A stretch of 64,000 bases of DNA from Pedobacter faecalis (GTDB lineage: Bacteria > Bacteroidota > Bacteroidia > Sphingobacteriales > Sphingobacteriaceae): the NCBI RefSeq assembly GCF_030182585.1, contig NZ_JARXOW010000001.1:2790001-2854000 (forward strand), read 5' to 3'. Shown one piece after another: positions 59,842 through 64,000 of the stretch. Under the pieces are notes generated by a model. The model was not told the DNA's origin and did no database searches. It saw only the letters and a list, made by a program, of their open reading frames with translations. A program made the translations under genes and the position numbers. The stretch's first letter is position 1. The number at the start of each line of letters is the position of its first letter.

Positions 59842-59853
59842 TTCTCTCCTCCT

Positions 59854-60522
59854 TTATTTTTGTCGCCTTACAAACAGGCTTTCGGCAAACTTGGCCGATA
59901 CACTTTTTGGCTCGCCGCCCTCTACTTCGATGTTCATGGAGCCATCAAAACTAATTACTTCCCTAACGGTGATTTTTGAGCCAATGGCGATGTTCAGTTT
60001 TTCCAGGTATTGCAAGAACAAGGTCGACGTGTCTTTTACGGCCACCACGGTGCAGGTTTCGTCTTCCACGATTTCCGACAATAGTACTTTGGCCGCTTCA
60101 GGCATTTCGCCGTTGGCCTTCGGGATAGGGTCTCCATGCGGATCATACTCCGGGAATCCTAGGAACTCCTCAAGCTTATCTACCAGCTTGGCCGACTGGA
60201 TATGCTCGAGTTGCTCGGCTACTTCATGCACTTCGTCCCAGCTAAAGTCAAGCTTCTCGCAGAGGAAGGTTTCCCACAACCGGTGCTTCCGCAGTATCGC
60301 GATCCCGTTCTTTTTACCTGCGTCGGTAAGCAGTATTTTGCCATATTTCTTATAAGAAACCAGGTCCTTTTCCTTAAGCTTTTTGAGCATGTCGGTAGCT
60401 GTAGCTGGCTTCACACCCAGGTAGGCGGCCATTTCATTCGTGCCTGCCTCTGGCTTGTCCTCATTCTGGAAGCTGAGCTTCAGCAAAGCTTTAAGGTAGT
60501 TTTCTTCAGTATAAGATAGCAT
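59854..60522 (-). CDS. DtxR/MntR-family metal-dependent repressor
   Basis: 222 residues. The N-terminal winged helix (TNEMAAYLGVKPATATDML) is followed by the metal-binding dimer domain (HRLWETFLCEKLDFSWDEVHEVAEQLEH, quoted in part) with Glu, His and Cys ligand candidates. The C-terminal FeoA-like SH3 domain is about residues 150-220. The family senses Mn2+ or Fe2+ and represses uptake genes. It is divergent from a TonB-dependent receptor, with a palindrome between them, so it probably controls that receptor and itself. Confidence 0.92.
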   Translation of the reverse strand: MLSYTEENYLKALLKLSFQNEDKPEAGTNEMAAYLGVKPATATDMLKKLKEKDLVSYKKYGKILLTDAGKKNGIAILRKHRLWETFLCEKLDFSWDEVHEVAEQLEHIQSAKLVDKLEEFLGFPEYDPHGDPIPKANGEMPEAAKVLLSEIVEDETCTVVAVKDTSTLFLQYLEKLNIAIGSKITVREVISFDGSMNIEVEGGEPKSVSAKFAESLFVRRQK

Positions 60523-60584
60523 AGATACAAACTTAGAGGAAATAGTTAGTTAAAGCAATTTAATAGATTGATGGAATTATTATT

Positions 60585-60600
60585 GTTAGGTTTATCTAAC
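60585..60600. promoter_or_regulatory. Palindromic operator candidate for the DtxR/MntR-type repressor
   Basis: GTTAG (60585-60589), 6 bases, and CTAAC (60596-60600) form an inverted repeat in the 110-base region between the regulator start (60522) and the receptor start (60633). TTAGG-type half sites are typical of DtxR-family boxes. It overlaps the receptor -7-like element TAACTTTTG (60597-60605, one base longer than consensus). Confidence 0.6.
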
Positions 60601-60632
60601 TTTTGTAGTTTTGGGTGTTTAATAATTTAATT

Positions 60633-62702
60633 ATGAGGATTTGTACCATTGTGTTATTCGCATTTTTGATATTGTTTTTAAGTCCGAACAGAGGCTTGGG
60701 TCAGACCGATACGCTGACCAAGCAAGCCGACAGCCTGAATGAAGTGGTGATCAGCGGAACGCTGAAGCCCGTAAACCGGCTGGAAAGTCCGGTCCCCGTA
60801 GAAGTATACACGCATGGTTACTTTAAAAAGAACCCTACACCTAATATTTTTGAGGCTTTGCAGAATGTGAATGGAGTTCGCCCGCAATTGAACTGCAACA
60901 TCTGCAATACGGGTGATATTCACATTAACGGACTGGAAGGTCCTTATACGATGATCCTGATAGATGGAATGCCTATCGTAAGCAGCTTGTCGACTGTTTA
61001 TGGGTTGTCCGGCATTCCAAATTCCCTGGTAGAGCAGATAGAGATCGTCAAGGGGCCTGCATCTTCGTTATACGGCAGCGAGGCGGTAGGAGGACTGATC
61101 AATATCATTACCAAGAAGCCTAAAGATGCTGCAAAGCTTTTTGCCGATGTGTTTGCGACGAGTTTTAAGGAGCATAATGCTGACCTGGGGTTTAAGTTTG
61201 ATGCAGGCAGGCTCGCCAGTGTGCTTACAGGAGTAAACTATTTTAAATACGGCAATGCGGTCGACCATAACCACGATAATTTTACAGATGTGACCTTGCA
61301 GGATCGTATTTCGGTGTTCCAGAAGTGGGCGTTTAAGCGGGCCGGGGACCGTATTTTTAACCTGGGCGCCCGGTATTTGTATGAGGACCGCTGGGGCGGC
61401 GAGATGCAATGGAACAAATCCTACCGTGGGGGCGACCAGGTTTACGGGGAAAGTATTTTTACCAGTCGCTGGGAACTGATCGGCACGTATCAACTGCCCT
61501 TGCAGGAGCGTATGTTGTTCTCGTTCTCATTGAATGCGCATGATCAGGACAGCCGTTATGGTACCACTTCCTTTATTGCCGATCAGAAGATCGCTTTCGG
61601 TCAGCTGGTGTGGGACAAAAAAGCGGGCATCCACGATGTATTGCTCGGTACTGCGCTGCGGTATACGTTCTATGACGATAATACATCGGCGACTACCCAG
61701 GCAAATCAGGCCATTTCGAAAGATACCTGGCTGCCGGGCATATTTGTGCAGGACGAAATCAGCGCCGGCAAACAGCACAAGTTTCTGGCTGGTCTGCGCT
61801 ACGACCGCAACTCTGTGCACGGGAATATTTTAACGCCCCGGTTTGCGTATAAATGGAACCTGAATGCCAATAATATGCTGCGTTTAAATGCCGGTACGGG
61901 TTTCCGGGTGGTTAATATTTTTACGGAAGATCATGCAGCGCTGACGGGCGCCCGCGCTGTAAAGATTGAGGATAGGCTGAAACCCGAAAAATCGTACAAT
62001 GTGAACCTGAATTACCTTACGAAAATTTACACCGCAGGCAATGCTTTTATCGGCATAGAGAGCTCGGCATTCTATACGTATTTCAATAACCGGATCATCG
62101 GGGATTTTGACAAGCATCCGGATTCCATTATCTACAGTAATCTGCGCGGACACGCAGTGAGCAAGGGCTTGAGCACAAATATAGACCTGACACTTCCGAA
62201 CGGGCTGAAGGTTATTCTAGGAGCCACGTATCAGGATGTAGCGACCTACGAAGGCGGTGTAAAGCAACCTCAGATTCTGACGGAGAAATTTTCGGGTACC
62301 TGGGCGGTGTCGTACAAGTTCAAGCGACTGAATTTGTCGGCCGACTACACCGGTAACATTTACAGCCCGATGCGGTTACCGCTGGCGGGAGAATTTGATC
62401 CGCGCAAAGCATATTCGGATACATGGAGCATCCAGAACATCCAATTTACCTATAGTGGTTTTTCGCGCTTCGAATTATACGGAGGGGTTAAGAACCTGCT
62501 TAACTGGACGCCAAACCGTGGAAATCCTTTTATTATAGCCCGGGCAAATGATCCCTTTGACCGGGGCGTGACCTATGATGATCAAGGACAGGTTATAAAG
62601 ACTTCGGACAATCCCTACGCCCTTACTTTCGACCCAACTTATGTGTACGGACCCAACCAGGGAATCAGGGGATTTTTTGGCATTAGATATACAATTAAGT
62701 AA
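60633..62702 (+). CDS. TonB-dependent receptor, probably metal or siderophore uptake
   Basis: 689 residues from the ATG at 60633 (MRICTIVLFAFLILFLSPNR), a signal peptide; the GTG at 60615 is less likely. The plug domain (about 35-160) contains a Cys-rich motif LNCNICNTGDIHINGLEG, then VEQIEIVKGPASSLYGSEAV. The 22-strand barrel follows and ends GIRGFFGIRYTIK. No carboxypeptidase-like N-terminal extension is present. The divergent DtxR-type regulator points to manganese, iron or a chelate as substrate. Confidence 0.93.
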   Translation: MRICTIVLFAFLILFLSPNRGLGQTDTLTKQADSLNEVVISGTLKPVNRLESPVPVEVYTHGYFKKNPTPNIFEALQNVNGVRPQLNCNICNTGDIHINGLEGPYTMILIDGMPIVSSLSTVYGLSGIPNSLVEQIEIVKGPASSLYGSEAVGGLINIITKKPKDAAKLFADVFATSFKEHNADLGFKFDAGRLASVLTGVNYFKYGNAVDHNHDNFTDVTLQDRISVFQKWAFKRAGDRIFNLGARYLYEDRWGGEMQWNKSYRGGDQVYGESIFTSRWELIGTYQLPLQERMLFSFSLNAHDQDSRYGTTSFIADQKIAFGQLVWDKKAGIHDVLLGTALRYTFYDDNTSATTQANQAISKDTWLPGIFVQDEISAGKQHKFLAGLRYDRNSVHGNILTPRFAYKWNLNANNMLRLNAGTGFRVVNIFTEDHAALTGARAVKIEDRLKPEKSYNVNLNYLTKIYTAGNAFIGIESSAFYTYFNNRIIGDFDKHPDSIIYSNLRGHAVSKGLSTNIDLTLPNGLKVILGATYQDVATYEGGVKQPQILTEKFSGTWAVSYKFKRLNLSADYTGNIYSPMRLPLAGEFDPRKAYSDTWSIQNIQFTYSGFSRFELYGGVKNLLNWTPNRGNPFIIARANDPFDRGVTYDDQGQVIKTSDNPYALTFDPTYVYGPNQGIRGFFGIRYTIK

Positions 62703-62725
62703 AAGCAATCGCTTAACTTTAGGGC

Positions 62726-63868
62726 ATGAAGTACCCTTCCACCTACCAGGCCGCAAGGCATATTGCACCAAAAGTAGAGGCTATTTTTGCTGCACATCTT
62801 GCCGCTGCGCGCGAAAATGGGGAGGACGACCTTGCGCCGCTTCCTACGCATGATGTTGTGGAGGCGGTTTTGGATGCGACCTTCTGGGCGAGTCTGAGAA
62901 AAGAGGAGGGGCATTCGCCAAAAATATCCCTTGCTTTCCTGCCTCCGCAGCAGGCCGGCAATCCGCTTCTTTTTAAACAGCGGTTTAAGCTTACACCCTC
63001 CACCCTCACCAAGCTTGCGCCAGGAATAGAGCGCTCGGGCATCCATTTGGGTGTATGGGCCGAAGAAGGGGAGCTTTATATCTGGGGAACCACGGTGAGC
63101 ATCCCGAATTTTTGCTTTGTGGTAGATGTGTCAGAGCCGGCACTGCTGGTGATTAAGCATCGCCGGATTTATGGTTTCGGCAAGTTTACCAATGTGGCGG
63201 TGCTTAAAGGGGATCAGGTGAAGATGGTAGACGGACATATGGCCAGTACGCCGGACTGTCCGCCGATGCTGCTTTCCCTTCTGGACCTGACGGCGCCTTC
63301 GTACTGGAACGACTCTGTGAATGTGATGATCCAGCTCGCTGTGTCCATGCGTGCACATGGTCGGGGTGGCACGCTGCTTATTGTGAACCGCGAGAACAAC
63401 AACTGGCTCCAGTCTATTATCAAGCCGGTACAATATCTCATTCAGCCTGCATTCAACGGTTTATCTAAGCTGCTGCTGAACGAACGTAAGGAGTCGAGCC
63501 AGATCTTCTGGCAAACAGCATTGAGGCGGGAGGTAGAACACCTGGCGGGATTAACTGCAGTAGATGGTGCTACAGTGATCAGCAGTTCCTTCGAGCTTCT
63601 TGCCTTTGGTGCGAAAATTGGTCGTGCTAAGGGCAAAGACAATGTGGATGAACTGGCTTTTTCGGAACCGGTTGAAGGTGGCGCAGCGGTAGTTGTACAC
63701 CCCACGAAGGTTGGAGGGACCAGGCATCTGTCTGCGGCGCAGTTTGTTCATGACCAGCGTGATGCCACTGCGATGGTGGCTTCGCAGGACGGACACTTTA
63801 CCCTATATAGCTGGTCTGACCAACAGGACAGGGTACAGGCCCATAGAATCGATGCGCTATTACTCTAA
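62726..63868 (+). CDS. DACNV-type protein with diadenylate-cyclase-like domain
   Basis: 380 residues without signal peptide. The N-terminal and middle part (about 1-270) resembles the DACNV sensor domain (HLGVWAEEGELYIWGTTVSI, GFGKFTNVAVLKGDQVKMV). The C-terminal part looks like a DisA/DAC domain: a DGA motif (Asp280-Gly-Ala, VDGATVISSSFELLAFGA) and a T-R-H motif (Thr332-Arg333-His334, GGTRHLSAA), the positions that bind ATP and metal in c-di-AMP synthases. A catalytic diadenylate cyclase is therefore plausible. It starts 23 bases after the receptor gene. Confidence 0.75.
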   Translation: MKYPSTYQAARHIAPKVEAIFAAHLAAARENGEDDLAPLPTHDVVEAVLDATFWASLRKEEGHSPKISLAFLPPQQAGNPLLFKQRFKLTPSTLTKLAPGIERSGIHLGVWAEEGELYIWGTTVSIPNFCFVVDVSEPALLVIKHRRIYGFGKFTNVAVLKGDQVKMVDGHMASTPDCPPMLLSLLDLTAPSYWNDSVNVMIQLAVSMRAHGRGGTLLIVNRENNNWLQSIIKPVQYLIQPAFNGLSKLLLNERKESSQIFWQTALRREVEHLAGLTAVDGATVISSSFELLAFGAKIGRAKGKDNVDELAFSEPVEGGAAVVVHPTKVGGTRHLSAAQFVHDQRDATAMVASQDGHFTLYSWSDQQDRVQAHRIDALLL

Positions 63869-63878
63869 TAGTTTACGG

Positions 63879-64000
63879 TCAGGAATAGATTACCGCTCCG
63901 GCGATGACCATAGCGATTAACAGCAGCATGACCACGCGGTCGTAACTGATCCATTGCGTTTTTGTAAGCGGCTTTGGTTGATTCTGAACCTTTTGTCGGA
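63879..64000 (-). CDS. C-terminal end of a membrane protein (partial)
   Basis: An open frame enters from the right edge of the window and stops at 63881-63879. Its 39 visible residues (RQKVQNQPKPLTKTQWISYD, then RVVMLLLIAMVIAGAVIYS) are a polar stretch and one membrane helix. The start is outside the window. Too short for a family call. Confidence 0.5.
   Translation of the reverse strand, partial: RQKVQNQPKPLTKTQWISYDRVVMLLLIAMVIAGAVIYS

Overview
The window reads as a contiguous chromosomal segment of a member of the Bacteroidota, most likely a Sphingobacteriaceae such as Pedobacter or a close relative. The reasons are type IX secretion and gliding genes (gldM, gldN, a PorW/SprE lipoprotein, gldB), an F-type ATP synthase operon without beta and epsilon subunits, a long eukaryote-like isoleucyl-tRNA synthetase, SusC-style outer membrane proteins, and many promoter elements of the phylum-specific type (TTG or TTTG around -33, TAnnTTTG around -7). 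No insertion sequence, prophage or CRISPR array is visible. Most of the window is ordinary chromosome.

Layout. 1-9116: the end of the gldM-gldN locus, then on the minus strand uvrC, a class A penicillin-binding protein and porW/sprE. 9214-15251: ATP synthase operon (two small AtpZ/AtpI-like membrane proteins, atpB-E-F-H-A-G) with a strong hairpin terminator between atpE and atpF. 15306-20956: ruvC, a flippase-like membrane protein, a GT2 glycosyltransferase, a lone Dpp/Opp-type permease, rnhB and a GT4 glycosyltransferase. 20997-29203: gcvT, comB, gldB, a PorT-like beta barrel, nadE, lnt, a PH/SHOCT protein and rsmI. 29236-36721: serS, small envelope proteins, lspA, a DksA-like protein without a full zinc finger, ileS and an Lrp-type regulator. 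36722-37266 is a long intergenic region with a likely structured small RNA. 37267-40483: a secreted GH2 glycosidase and a DUF481 protein.

40945-47682 is the most notable block. It is a complete seven-gene minus-strand operon, TMEM220-eboA-B-C-D-E-F, the ebo metabolite-traffic cluster known from scytonemin-producing cyanobacteria and from nematode-repelling Pseudomonas. A beta-propeller protein and a cytochrome c/PQQ-type sugar dehydrogenase are transcribed divergently from it. 50161-53691 holds a metallophosphoesterase, a nucleotidyltransferase, a duplicated lipocalin-like secreted protein and fabV. 53692-57480 holds three tRNA-Val genes, an 11-bp tandem repeat, two tiny ORFs and two secreted proteins with unusual TonB-system-related modules. 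57497-64000: recO, a DUF2130 coiled-coil protein, a DtxR/MntR-type regulator divergent from a TonB-dependent receptor with a palindromic operator between them, and a DACNV-type protein carrying a diadenylate-cyclase-like domain.

Together the genes describe a gliding or T9SS-competent envelope (Gld/Por proteins, lipoprotein maturation by LspA and Lnt, PBP1A), energy supply by a split ATP synthase, and three less understood systems: the ebo operon, the metal-regulated receptor and the putative cyclic-dinucleotide enzyme. All identifications come from reading motifs and protein sequences by eye. No database search was run.
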